Shown: positions 48,439 to 56,748 of the stretch, piece after piece
Position numbering within the stretch: the stretch's first letter is position 1
Layout of the letters: every line of letters begins with the position of its first letter
Source: Hydrogenovibrio marinus
Lineage (GTDB): Bacteria; Pseudomonadota; Gammaproteobacteria; Thiomicrospirales; Thiomicrospiraceae
Reading direction: 5' to 3'
DNA: 64,000 nucleotides
Assembly (NCBI RefSeq): GCF_013340845.1
Contig: NZ_AP020335.1
Span: 620,001 to 684,000 of the forward strand
Translations under genes and position numbers: made by a program
The notes under the pieces: generated by a model
Database searches by the model: none
Told to the model about the DNA's origin: nothing
What the model saw: the letters and a program-made list of their open reading frames with translations, nothing else

Positions 48439-50829
48439 ATGAAAGTTAGTGAAAGTTGGTTGAGAGAATGGGTTAACCCAAAGTGGGATATACAGACCCT
48501 AGCAGAAGAATTAAGTTTAGCAGGCCTCGAGGTTGATGAAGTTTGTTCGGTTGCCCCGGAGTTTTCTGGTGTGGTCGTTGGGCATGTTTTGTCAGTTGAA
48601 AAGCACCCTGATGCAGATAAGTTGAATGTGACCCAAGTTGATGTGGGTGACGGTGAACCTGTACAGATTGTATGCGGTGCAAAAAATGTTGTCGCAGGCA
48701 TGAAAGCTTGTTGTGCAAAAGTCGGTGCAGTGTTGCCGGGTGATTTCAAAATCAAAAAGGCAAAACTGCGTGGCGTCCCTTCACATGGCATGCTGTGCGG
48801 CGCTACGGAAATTGGCTTGCCAGATGATGGTGTTGATGGTTTGCACGTGTTGCCAGAAGACGCGCCGATTGGTGTTGATGTTCGTGACTACATGAGCTTG
48901 AATGATGCCATTATTGATGTTGATTTAACACCGAATCGCGCGGATTGCTTGAGTGTTGAAGGTCTTGCAAGAGACATTGCCGCCATTAGTGGTGAACCAA
49001 TAACGGTACCATTTGAGCTGGAGCCTATTGCTACAACAGGTGCTTGCCATCAGGAAATTAAGGTCGAAGAAAACTCGGCATGCCCTAAGTATTTAGGATG
49101 TCTGGTAACGGATTACGATACTTGTGCGCAAACACCAGATTGGATGAAGGCAAGGTTAGAACGTTCAGGCATTTCTCCAAAAAGTCTAACAGTCGATATT
49201 ACCAACTATGTCTTGCTTGAATTAGGACAGCCAATGCATGCATTTGATGCAGGTAAGATTCAAGGAGACGTTCAAGTTCGCATGGCTAAAGATGGTGAAA
49301 AACTGACCACTTTGGATGAAAAAGAGTTGGTTCTACAAAGCAATACTTTAGTGATTGCAGATGATTCCGGTGCAATTGCATTGGCAGGGGTCATGGGCGG
49401 ACTCTCATCTGCCGTTTCAGATGAGACGCAGTCAATCTTCTTTGAGTGTGCGCATTTTGCACCTTTAGCGATTACTGGTCGTGCTAGACAATATGGTTTG
49501 CATACCGATTCATCACATAGATTTGAGCGTGGAGTTGATGCGTTCTTGCCTGAGAGAGCAATGGCTCGTGCTTTGCAGCTGTTCACTGAAATTGCTGGTG
49601 GGCAAGTGTCGGATGTGAAGGCAGTTGTTAATGAAGCAGCTTTACATCAACCTAAGGCGATACAGTTACGACCAGAGCGTGTGGAAAAATTACTTGGTGT
49701 TTCTTTGTCCAATGATGAAATCGAGAAAATTTTCCAACGCCTGAACTTCATCATAGATGCGAATGACGATGGCTGGATGATGACCGCGCCGACTTATCGA
49801 TTCGATATGGCGATTGAAGCGGACTTGATTGAAGAAATTGGTCGTGTGTATGGTTACAACAATTTGCCTGAGATTGAAGTCAATGCGCCGATGCGGTTGC
49901 CTAAGCTTGAAGAGCAAGAGCAAGAAATGCAATTGATTCGTCAAGTGTTGGTCAATAAAGGGTATCATGAAGCGGTAACCTATAGTTTTGTTGAAGAGAA
50001 CACTCAACAAAAGCTTTTCCCAGCGCAAAAAGCGATTTGCTTACAGAACCCGATTTCAGATGATATGAGAGCCATGAGGGTTTCTCTGTTGCCAGGGTTG
50101 TTGAGCACAGTTGCTTACAATCAAAATCGCCAACAAAGCCGTTTGCGTTTGTTTGAAACAGGACTGGTCTTCCTTAGCGAAGATGCATCTATTGACAAAT
50201 TACAGCAAATCCCAATGATTGGCGGTGTAATAGTCGGTTCTGTTTCGGCAATAGGCTGGTCGGAAGAAGATCGCCCAGTTGATTTTTATGACATGAAAGG
50301 TCATGTTGAGAGCTTGTTAGCACTTAGCCATGTTACCAATAAGGTTCGATTTGAAGCTAAAGCTTTACCTATTTATCACTCAGGACAGTCAGCGGTGATG
50401 GTGATGGAAGGACAAGAAATTGGTTCTATAGGTCAGCTACATCCGGGGCATGTAAAAATGCTAGGTGTTTCTGGTAAGGTGTTTATGTTTGAGATGCGTC
50501 TGGATACGATTTTAACGACACGTATTCCAAGTGCAAAACCAATTTCTAAGTTCCCGATTGTACAACGTGATTTAGCTTTCGTTGTTGAGGAAACGTTACC
50601 AGTACAAGCTATTATGGATGCACTGGGTGAAGTTTCATCTGACATCGTTCAATCTATTGAGTTGTTCGATTTGTATCAGGGAACAGGTCTTGGTGAGAAC
50701 CAAAAATCAGTTGCACTGACAATTAAATTGCAACACCAAGACAGAACACTTCAGGATGAAGAAGTGGACGCATTGATGCAGCAAATGATTGAAGCGGCAA
50801 AGCAGAAAGTCAACGCAGAATTAAGATAA
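48439..50829 (+). CDS. pheT: phenylalanyl-tRNA synthetase beta subunit
   Basis: A 796-residue subunit, normal for the family. The domain order is an N-terminal EMAP/tRNA-binding domain ([16 protein letters not shown]), B3/B4 editing domain, B5 domain, catalytic-like core ([18 protein letters not shown]) and C-terminal ferredoxin-fold anticodon-binding domain ([15 protein letters not shown]). It is co-transcribed with pheS and followed after 55 bases by ihfA. Confidence 0.98.
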   Translation: MKVSESWLREWVNPKWDIQTLAEELSLAGLEVDEVCSVAPEFSGVVVGHVLSVEKHPDADKLNVTQVDVGDGEPVQIVCGAKNVVAGMKACCAKVGAVLPGDFKIKKAKLRGVPSHGMLCGATEIGLPDDGVDGLHVLPEDAPIGVDVRDYMSLNDAIIDVDLTPNRADCLSVEGLARDIAAISGEPITVPFELEPIATTGACHQEIKVEENSACPKYLGCLVTDYDTCAQTPDWMKARLERSGISPKSLTVDITNYVLLELGQPMHAFDAGKIQGDVQVRMAKDGEKLTTLDEKELVLQSNTLVIADDSGAIALAGVMGGLSSAVSDETQSIFFECAHFAPLAITGRARQYGLHTDSSHRFERGVDAFLPERAMARALQLFTEIAGGQVSDVKAVVNEAALHQPKAIQLRPERVEKLLGVSLSNDEIEKIFQRLNFIIDANDDGWMMTAPTYRFDMAIEADLIEEIGRVYGYNNLPEIEVNAPMRLPKLEEQEQEMQLIRQVLVNKGYHEAVTYSFVEENTQQKLFPAQKAICLQNPISDDMRAMRVSLLPGLLSTVAYNQNRQQSRLRLFETGLVFLSEDASIDKLQQIPMIGGVIVGSVSAIGWSEEDRPVDFYDMKGHVESLLALSHVTNKVRFEAKALPIYHSGQSAVMVMEGQEIGSIGQLHPGHVKMLGVSGKVFMFEMRLDTILTTRIPSAKPISKFPIVQRDLAFVVEETLPVQAIMDALGEVSSDIVQSIELFDLYQGTGLGENQKSVALTIKLQHQDRTLQDEEVDALMQQMIEAAKQKVNAELR

Positions 50830-50884
50830 ATTTACAAAATTAGAAGTCTATTTAGATAGAAAATAACTAAGAAGGTAAGGATGT

Positions 50885-51178
50885 ATGGCATTAACAAAAG
50901 CGGATCTTGCCCAAACACTAACCGATACGTTTGGTTTTAATAAACGCGAATCAAAAGAGTTGGTCGAGCAGTTTTATGCTGAAATGGCGACTGTGCTTGT
51001 GAAAGGTGAGCAGATTAAGCTTTCTGGGTTTGGTAACTTTGAGCTAAGAGATAAGTCAGCTCGTCCAGGTCGTAACCCTAGAACGGGTGAAGATGTTCCC
51101 ATTTCAGCAAGAAGAGTGGTAACATTTAAACCAGGTCAGAAATTACGAGCTCGTATCGATAACTATGGTAAAGACTAA
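50885..51178 (+). CDS. ihfA: integration host factor alpha subunit
   Basis: A 97-residue HU/IHF-family protein ([41 protein letters not shown] with the intercalating Pro). The position directly after pheT is conserved in gammaproteobacteria. It forms a heterodimer with IhfB and bends DNA. It overlaps the merR-type gene by 14 bases. Confidence 0.98.
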   Translation: MALTKADLAQTLTDTFGFNKRESKELVEQFYAEMATVLVKGEQIKLSGFGNFELRDKSARPGRNPRTGEDVPISARRVVTFKPGQKLRARIDNYGKD

Positions 51179-51557
51179 GTCGGGTGAATCCCCAAAGCAG
51201 TTGGAAATCGAACTTCCGGATAAGAAGTACTTTACCATTGGTGAAGTCAGCGAGTTGTGCGATTTAAAACCCCATGTGCTACGTTATTGGGAGCAAGTCT
51301 TTCCACAACTTGAGCCTAGCAAGCGTCGCGGCAGACGCTACTACCAACGCCGAGAGCTTGAACTGGTACTAGAAATAAAAACCCTGTTGCATGATCAGGG
51401 GTTTACCATTCCCGGCGCAAAAGCACGATTAAGTCGAGCTGAGCCGCCTTCAGATGTTCATTTCGACAAAGAGGCAGACGCTCAAGCCTATCAAAACCTT
51501 TTGAATATGAAGTCTGACCTTAGAGCATTTCTTGATCATATTCGTGAAACTTACTAA
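51165..51557 (+). CDS. MerR-family transcriptional regulator
   Basis: A 130-residue protein with a winged-helix MerR DNA-binding domain ([40 protein letters not shown]). It has no Cys-rich metal site. The gene is regularly found after ihfA in this group; its regulon is unknown. Translation is probably coupled to ihfA. Confidence 0.92.
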   Translation: MVKTKSGESPKQLEIELPDKKYFTIGEVSELCDLKPHVLRYWEQVFPQLEPSKRRGRRYYQRRELELVLEIKTLLHDQGFTIPGAKARLSRAEPPSDVHFDKEADAQAYQNLLNMKSDLRAFLDHIRETY

Positions 51558-51637
51558 TTAAGTTTGTCCTATTATCCGTCTATTCAGGCAGCTCTAAAGC
51601 CTTGTAAAGATTTTATCAGTCAATAACCTGATACCGT

Positions 51638-51643
51638 TATAAT
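51638..51643 (+). promoter_or_regulatory. candidate -10 box for the DUF3392 gene
   Basis: A perfect TATAAT, 43 bases before the TTG start, with no good -35 at the usual distance. The gap 51558-51685 contains no tRNA or other gene that I can see. Confidence 0.4.
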
Positions 51644-51685
51644 GTCCAAGTACTCGTTTAATGATAATAAAACTAGGAGAGTGGT

Positions 51686-52030
51686 TTGGATCCGGTTCTT
51701 GCTTATGTAGTAAAACTCTTGGTTGGGCTGTCAGGTTTGATGCGTCCTTATCTTTCAGAAATCGGTTTGTCCATGGTTGCGACCTTGTTGGTGATTTATG
51801 GCAATGACATCAGCTTGTTTGTTAAGCAGCAAATAGGCTCATTGAAATACTTTTTACGGCTAACTCTATTTGTGCTGTTCTGTGCAATCGGCTTCGGGAT
51901 CATTACTGCGTATTTAACCCCTTTATTTGTCAGTTGGTTATCTCATATCAGTAACGTTTGGCTAGGTATTGCGGTTATCGTGACTTACTACATCATTGGC
52001 TTACTGGCACAGAAAAAAGGCTTGATTTAA
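51686..52030 (+). CDS. DUF3392-like inner-membrane protein
   Basis: A 114-residue protein with three or four hydrophobic segments (GLSMVATLLVIYG, FLRLTLFVLFCAIGFGIITAY, VWLGIAVIVTYYIIGLL). It resembles the small DUF3392 family of gammaproteobacteria, function unknown. Starts at TTG 51686 with AGGAG upstream. It converges with greB, 10 bases apart. Confidence 0.72.
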   Translation: MDPVLAYVVKLLVGLSGLMRPYLSEIGLSMVATLLVIYGNDISLFVKQQIGSLKYFLRLTLFVLFCAIGFGIITAYLTPLFVSWLSHISNVWLGIAVIVTYYIIGLLAQKKGLI

Positions 52031-52040
52031 ACTGCTGTAG

Positions 52041-52517
52041 CTATACATTTTCGTATTGAATATTGACTATGTACCAAACCCTTTCGCCATTAGGTGTCTT
52101 GACGTTAACCTCGTCATTTATGGTTTTTTGTAAGCAGGCTCTTGCAATAGGAGCATCTATGGATATGTAATCATTTTGATGATATATTTCTTCAGGCCCC
52201 ACAATTCTAAAGTTCAGTTTTTCTTCCTTTTCATTTTCTAGCTCAACCCAAGCGCCAAAATAGACTTTGGTGGTATCTGAGGGGGGAGTTGAAACGACAG
52301 TAATATCTTCAAGAGTTTTTCTTAGAAATCTGACTCGTCTGTCGATTTCTCGCAAACGGCGTTTATTGTATTGGTAATCAGCATTTTCAGATCTATCTCC
52401 CAAACTTGCAGCCCAAGCCACAATTTTTGTAACTTCAGGACGTTCTGTTTTCCAAAGGTATTCAGCTTCTTGCTTTAGTTTTTCATAACCTACTGATGTA
52501 ATGAGCTTTGTTTTCAT
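52041..52517 (-). CDS. greB: transcription elongation factor GreB
   Basis: GreB enters the RNA polymerase secondary channel and stimulates cleavage of backtracked RNA. The 158-residue product has the length of E. coli GreB, an N-terminal coiled coil (LITSVGYEKLKQEAEYLWKTERPEV) with the tip region GDRSENADYQYNKRRL containing the acidic residues that place the catalytic Mg, and a C-terminal FKBP-like domain. GreB rather than GreA is indicated by length and the YQYNKRRLREIDRR segment. Confidence 0.95.
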   Translation of the reverse strand: MKTKLITSVGYEKLKQEAEYLWKTERPEVTKIVAWAASLGDRSENADYQYNKRRLREIDRRVRFLRKTLEDITVVSTPPSDTTKVYFGAWVELENEKEEKLNFRIVGPEEIYHQNDYISIDAPIARACLQKTINDEVNVKTPNGERVWYIVNIQYENV

Positions 52518-52590
52518 GAATAAAGATAACTTTCGATACTGGTAAATAAATTATTGTAATTTGAAATGATTCTGCCCAGCTGAAAAAATA

Positions 52591-52611
52591 AAATGTAAAA
52601 AATTAACATTT
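52591..52611. promoter_or_regulatory. Zur-box-like palindrome 1
   Basis: AAATGT-N9-ACATTT, a 21-base palindrome upstream of the candidate -35 of the coiled-coil gene. Half-site and spacing match the gammaproteobacterial Zur box (AAATGT...ACATTT with 9 bases between). A near-identical copy starts exactly 60 bases downstream. Confidence 0.6.
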
Positions 52612-52614
52612 ATA

Positions 52615-52643
52615 TTGACGAGCATGAAGCAGTCTGGCATTCT
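52615..52643 (+). promoter_or_regulatory. candidate sigma-70 promoter between the palindromes
   Basis: TTGACG at 52615-52620 and CATTCT at 52638-52643 with a 17-base spacer. It lies between the two AAATGT-N9-ACATTT palindromes, so a protein bound to both would block it. Confidence 0.5.
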
Positions 52644-52650
52644 ATGCATG

Positions 52651-52671
52651 AAATGTAAAAAAATTACATTT
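52651..52671. promoter_or_regulatory. Zur-box-like palindrome 2
   Basis: A second AAATGT-N9-ACATTT site, perfectly symmetric over eight bases each side (AAATGTAA/TTACATTT), 24 bases before the start codon of the coiled-coil protein. Together with palindrome 1 it frames the promoter. Confidence 0.6.
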
Positions 52672-52695
52672 ATTTTTCTTAAAGGAGAAGGTGAA

Positions 52696-53268
52696 ATGAA
52701 AACTGTTAAGCACTCAAAAAAAGGTATTGTGTTGGCTATATCGATGTTACTTCCTGTAGCAGCTTTTGCGGATGCGAATGAAATGATTCAATCTCAGGAG
52801 CAGAAAACTGAGATTATTCAGAACCAACTGCAAAAGTCTGAGCAAATGCAAGAACGTGCCGAGCAAATGAATCAAAAGCTTGAACAACTGCAAAGCAATA
52901 TGCAAAAAGCTGAGCAAATGCAGGAGCGAAATGAGCAGATGAATGAAAAGATGGAGCAGATGCAATCACATATGCAAAATTCGGAACAGATGCAGGAAAG
53001 AGCTGAGAAAATGAACGAAAATACAGAAAGGTCGGAGAGAATGCAGGACAAAATGCATGACATGTCCGATAAAATGGAAAAGGCTGATAAGGTTCAAGAA
53101 CGAGCTCAAGAGATGGCTGAGCATGCAAACCGTAATCAAGAGATGAATGAAAAGACCGAAAATATGAGTGAAAAAGCTGAAAAAGCTGGAACAATGCAGC
53201 AAAATCAGAACCGTATCATGAATCAAAACATGGTTAATCCGGTAACCGTTCCAAATACAGCACAATAA
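52696..53268 (+). CDS. periplasmic coiled-coil protein with 24-residue repeats
   Basis: I recognise no named family. ATG 52696, with AAAGGAG upstream, gives 190 residues: a signal peptide (IVLAISMLLPVAAFADA) and then an almost continuous Gln/Met/Glu-rich helix. Three tandem 24-residue repeats start at codons 52837, 52909 and 52981, each beginning (S/A)EQMQER; the rest is a looser version. There is no Cys and little aromatic content. It could be a periplasmic tether or spacer; Met and Gln richness might also bind metal. It is followed by a strong terminator, and its promoter is flanked by two Zur-like boxes. A frame extends upstream to 52615 but lacks a ribosome site. Confidence 0.75.
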   Translation: MKTVKHSKKGIVLAISMLLPVAAFADANEMIQSQEQKTEIIQNQLQKSEQMQERAEQMNQKLEQLQSNMQKAEQMQERNEQMNEKMEQMQSHMQNSEQMQERAEKMNENTERSERMQDKMHDMSDKMEKADKVQERAQEMAEHANRNQEMNEKTENMSEKAEKAGTMQQNQNRIMNQNMVNPVTVPNTAQ

Positions 53269-53277
53269 TTTAAACTG

Positions 53278-53304
53278 CCCGGCTACTTTCTAGCCGGGTT
53301 TTTT
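53278..53304 (+). terminator. intrinsic terminator after the coiled-coil gene
   Basis: CCCGGCTA-CTTTC-TAGCCGGG followed by six T; perfect 8-base stem. It should end most transcripts before the barrel-protein gene. Confidence 0.9.
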
Positions 53305-53333
53305 ATATAGAAATCAAAAACTAGGAAATAAAG

Positions 53334-54053
53334 ATGATTAAGTATTTTATAGTTGTGTTATGCATGTTCAGTGGTTCTGTATTTGCAGCTGATTCCGCTT
53401 GGAAAGCAAGGGTGTCAAGTGGATTATTTTATTCATCGGGCCAGAGTCAGGTAACAGGAAGTGCTGACTCCACAATGTATTCAATACCGTTGATGATTTC
53501 CTTAGCAGGAAATCGAATGCATGCCAATGTATCAACTTCTTACATGGACATCTCAAATAAGTACCCAACAACACGAAGGGTCTCAAAAGTTTCAGGAATG
53601 GGCGATGTTACCCTGAGTTTAGGTTATGATTTGACAGAATCTCCGGCTTGGACTCTCACTTATAAACATAAGTTTGCAGTAGCTAATGTCAAAAAAGGAC
53701 TGTCAACGGGTAAAGACGATAATTATTTACAGTTAGATTATTTTTCGACTCTTGGACAGAGGGCGTCTGTTTTTGCTACCGCAGGTTATAAGCTTGTAGG
53801 GAAGGTGAGTGGATCAAACATGAAAGATAGTTCTTATGGTTCGGTCGGAATGGGCTACTTCTTTCCTTCCAAAACAAGTGTGGGAATATCGGTTGACTAT
53901 ACCGGGTCTTCGTATAAAACATTGAAAGACCAGACGGGGGGCTCGATTTTTTTGGGGCAAAGCTTAAGCAAATTGTGGAGCACCGCACTGTTTGGATCTT
54001 ATGACAATACTAGTACGGTAAGTGCAGGATTGACTTTCACGCGTAAGTTTTAA
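53334..54053 (+). CDS. outer-membrane beta-barrel protein, unknown family
   Basis: A 239-residue protein with a signal peptide (FIVVLCMFSGSVFAAD) and alternating hydrophobic/polar strands (VTLSLGYDLTESPAWTLTYKHKF, GSVGMGYFFPSKTSVGISVDYTGS). It ends in Phe (TFTRKF), the C-terminal signature for outer-membrane insertion. The size suits a 10- or 12-stranded barrel. GGAAATAAAG precedes the ATG. Its neighbours are other envelope proteins of unknown role. Function cannot be assigned. Confidence 0.75.
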   Translation: MIKYFIVVLCMFSGSVFAADSAWKARVSSGLFYSSGQSQVTGSADSTMYSIPLMISLAGNRMHANVSTSYMDISNKYPTTRRVSKVSGMGDVTLSLGYDLTESPAWTLTYKHKFAVANVKKGLSTGKDDNYLQLDYFSTLGQRASVFATAGYKLVGKVSGSNMKDSSYGSVGMGYFFPSKTSVGISVDYTGSSYKTLKDQTGGSIFLGQSLSKLWSTALFGSYDNTSTVSAGLTFTRKF

Positions 54054-54124
54054 ACGGTGATTCTGAGTGATGAGCTTGAATCAAGTTCTATTTGAGATAG
54101 GAAGGATGATATAAAATAAGCGTA

Positions 54125-54964
54125 ATGGAATCCAATCTTCAAACCAAAAAAGATCAACTCTTTGCGAAGGCTCTGGTATTGATACTAAAGCCTTTAGTCA
54201 AAATATTGATTCATAATAACATCACCTATATCGGCATCCAATCATTGCTGAAAAAAGCTTATGTCCAAGTTGCTGAGGCAGTTTTTGGGCTGCCTGATAA
54301 AAAACAGACAGATAGCCGTATTAGCTTATTAACAGGCATTCATCGTGGCGATGTCAAACGTATTAGAGAGTCTTTACAGGACCAAACGTTTGAAAAAGAG
54401 ATAAAAGCGAGTCTAGGTGCACAATTAGTATCTGTATGGCTCTCACACACTAAATACAATGATGAAAGTGGTAATCCTCTTCCTTTATTTAAAATGGCTA
54501 GTGAAGGGGCGCCATCATTTGAAGAGCTGGTTTTGTCTGTCTCAAAAGATAAGCACCCTCGATCTATTCTGGATGACTGGGTTAATCAAAGGTTAATTTC
54601 CACTTTAGAAGATGGGCGTATAATGCTTAACGATAAAGGCTATGTTCCCGAAGATGATTTTGAAGAAAAACTCTTTTTTGCAGGGAAAAATATAGGGGCA
54701 CATTTAGAGGTTGTGGCTTCCAACTTAGAAAGCCAAAATCCCCCTATGTTTGACAGAGCTATTTATTATTCTAAGCTTTCAGAAGAATCTATTGAAAAGC
54801 TTGAAAGTCGTTCTAAGAAAAAAATGATGGCGCTATTGACGGAGATGAATTTGCTCGCAAGGCAGTTTCAAGAAGCTGATGAAGCTAATGACAAAAACTC
54901 GGGAAAAATTCACTTAGGTGCTTATTTTTATAAAAAAAATGAGCAAGATGATGAGAGCAAATAG
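54125..54964 (+). CDS. DUF6502-like cytoplasmic protein
   Basis: A 279-residue protein without signal or membrane segments. The N-terminal two-thirds (ALVLILKPLVKILIHNNITYIGIQSLLKKAYVQ, then SRISLLTGIHRGDVKRI) looks like a helical DNA-binding, winged-helix-type domain, as in DUF6502 proteins. The family name is from memory of its general pattern and is not certain. Starts at ATG 54125, 71 bases after the barrel gene, and is followed after 52 bases by the lipoprotein gene. It could be the local regulator. Confidence 0.6.
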   Translation: MESNLQTKKDQLFAKALVLILKPLVKILIHNNITYIGIQSLLKKAYVQVAEAVFGLPDKKQTDSRISLLTGIHRGDVKRIRESLQDQTFEKEIKASLGAQLVSVWLSHTKYNDESGNPLPLFKMASEGAPSFEELVLSVSKDKHPRSILDDWVNQRLISTLEDGRIMLNDKGYVPEDDFEEKLFFAGKNIGAHLEVVASNLESQNPPMFDRAIYYSKLSEESIEKLESRSKKKMMALLTEMNLLARQFQEADEANDKNSGKIHLGAYFYKKNEQDDESK

Positions 54965-55016
54965 GGATTTGATTTGCTTAATATGGTCGTAAGCTTGTTG
55001 AGGGTGATTAACGAAA

Positions 55017-56204
55017 ATGCCTAGGTACTTTAAGCGCTATCAAGCGTTAAGCTTTTTATTGCTAGCAATTTTATTATTGCCATCTTGTGTACAGACAAGA
55101 CCTGATTCAGTAGATCTGGCGATGAATACATCGGTTTTTGGCGGAACGGGTAAGCAGTTAGACCCTGACAGTGGTTTTGGAGGCACAGGAAAGTCATCGT
55201 CAGGTTTCGGTGGTACGGGCATTATCGGAACGATTACTAAGTTTGGTAGTGTTTGGATAAATGGCATAGAAATTGGCTATGGAAATAAAACCCACATTTC
55301 ATCTAACCTGAAAAAACAAGACAGATTGAAATTAGGTCAACAAGTGCTTCTTTTAACAGATCCAAGAAATGATAAAACGATTACTCGTCAGATTGAAATT
55401 TTCTACCCGATTGCTGGAAAGGTAACAGAATTGAGTAGTGATGAAGTTGTGGTTTCAGGAAAGTACAAAGTCCAAATTAATAAAGAGACATTAGTTGATC
55501 GTGACTTGAAATTGTCCAAAAATCAGTATGTTGCGGTAAGTGGTTATCAGATCGCTGGTAAGCAATGGGTTGCTACTCGCTTGAATACTAACGACCAACA
55601 AAAGACTTTATATCAACCGATTCCTCAGTTTAGCAATGAAGGAAAGGTGAATCGCTGGATTATTGAAGCTGGCTCTGGCCAAATCAAAAACTATGAAGAG
55701 CAGTTGCAGCTAGGAACTGACATGCTGAACAATGCAGGTTCAGCGCATCATTTAGTCATTGAAGTTGTCAATAATAGCCAAGGAAGAGCGGAGATAAAGT
55801 CTATGATGCCTTACCCTGAGCATATCAAGATGCAAGACAAAGAACACTACAAGTCTGAACAGGGGCAGCTAGGAGACAAGGAAGGTAGACAATCTGAAAC
55901 ACAGCATAGACTAAATGCTAGTGGCGAGAAAGACGGAATTGATGCTAGAGATGCCATGGAAATGCACCAAGATGGTTCTCAACAAAATAGAGAACAGTTA
56001 ATAGAGCATCGAGAACAAATTGAAATGCAACATGAGCAGCAAAATGCTGTGCACGCGCAACAAGAGCAAAAAGAAATGTTCAAAGAAATGCAACAGCAGC
56101 AAAGAGAAGCTCAGCAACAGCAAAGAGAAATGCAACAACAGCAGCAGGAAATTCAGCAGGAAATGGAAACGATTAGGCAGCTGAGCAATCCTGAAAGAGA
56201 TTGA
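55017..56204 (+). CDS. DUF5666-like lipoprotein with Gln-rich coiled coil
   Basis: The 395-residue protein begins with a lipoprotein signal (FLLLAILLLPSCVQ, lipobox LPSC). Three FGGTG motifs follow near residues 42, 54 and 64. A region of about 140 residues with repeated small beta domains (GTITKFGSVWINGIEIGY; GKVTELSSDEVVVSGKYKV) resembles DUF5666. The last 90 residues are a Gln/Met/Glu-rich coiled coil, similar in composition to the periplasmic protein at 52696-53268. It is probably anchored in a membrane facing the periplasm. Function unknown. Confidence 0.72.
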   Translation: MPRYFKRYQALSFLLLAILLLPSCVQTRPDSVDLAMNTSVFGGTGKQLDPDSGFGGTGKSSSGFGGTGIIGTITKFGSVWINGIEIGYGNKTHISSNLKKQDRLKLGQQVLLLTDPRNDKTITRQIEIFYPIAGKVTELSSDEVVVSGKYKVQINKETLVDRDLKLSKNQYVAVSGYQIAGKQWVATRLNTNDQQKTLYQPIPQFSNEGKVNRWIIEAGSGQIKNYEEQLQLGTDMLNNAGSAHHLVIEVVNNSQGRAEIKSMMPYPEHIKMQDKEHYKSEQGQLGDKEGRQSETQHRLNASGEKDGIDARDAMEMHQDGSQQNREQLIEHREQIEMQHEQQNAVHAQQEQKEMFKEMQQQQREAQQQQREMQQQQQEIQQEMETIRQLSNPERD

Positions 56205-56327
56205 TGCTTTATAGGATTGTGTTGATTTTTTGCCAAAAGCAGTTGTCCTTGGTTACAGATTTGCTTGGCAACTAACATTTGAATTTTTGGGTGTTAGTTG
56301 GATTATGTTATGACAAAGGGTGAAAAA

Positions 56328-56612
56328 ATGGGTTGGATTATTAAAGATCACTATGAAGATGAATATGATTTTGAAATGGATCGGATGAATTTGGAATCCA
56401 TGGAAATTACCGCTTTTTCTTGTCCTAAATTACGCATCATAGAAGTACCTGTCGATGAAGATGATGTTGAAAAGATCGAGCAGGTTTATGAAGTTCTATT
56501 TCCGGGGTTATTCGAGGATGTACATCAGATGATGGAGTCCGAGGCTAGAGACCCATACAAAGTGAAGTGTTTTTATAAATATCGTAAGTCAGATTCTCAC
56601 GAACTTTCTTAA
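56328..56612 (+). CDS. hypothetical acidic protein
   Basis: A 94-residue protein, not recognised. It is rich in Asp, Glu and Met (DHYEDEYDFEMDRMNLESMEI), with a C-terminal CFYKYRKS. There is no signal or membrane segment. ATG 56328 is chosen because AAGGGTG lies just upstream; the frame extends to TTG 56298. It stands alone between the lipoprotein gene and a perfect hairpin. Confidence 0.55.
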   Translation: MGWIIKDHYEDEYDFEMDRMNLESMEITAFSCPKLRIIEVPVDEDDVEKIEQVYEVLFPGLFEDVHQMMESEARDPYKVKCFYKYRKSDSHELS

Positions 56613-56673
56613 AAGTGACAACATTTTCTGTCATACCATCTGATAGAATCTATTTAAATTAATAATACGTAAA

Positions 56674-56709
56674 AATCCAGTGTTTTTGGCGCACAAAAAA
56701 CACTGGATT
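56674..56709. terminator. perfect 14-base hairpin before the MCP gene
   Basis: AATCCAGTGTTTTT at 56674-56687 pairs exactly with 56696-56709 across an 8-base loop. The minus strand continues into a T run, the plus strand does not, so orientation is unclear. It may act as a terminator for read-through from the preceding gene. Confidence 0.55.
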
Positions 56710-56748
56710 GTCCTGGGTAATCATATAGCTTGCGGAGACTAGTTAAGT

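Noticed and set aside
51558-51685. Possible tRNA after the ihfA-merR pair, as in some gammaproteobacteria.
   Set aside because: No cloverleaf, T-loop consensus (GGTTCGAAT type) or CCA end is visible.
52747-53265. Several long minus-strand frames opposite the coiled-coil gene.
   Set aside because: They are open because of the repetitive Gln/Met codon pattern on the plus strand and have repetitive Phe/Leu/Ser/His composition without ribosome sites.
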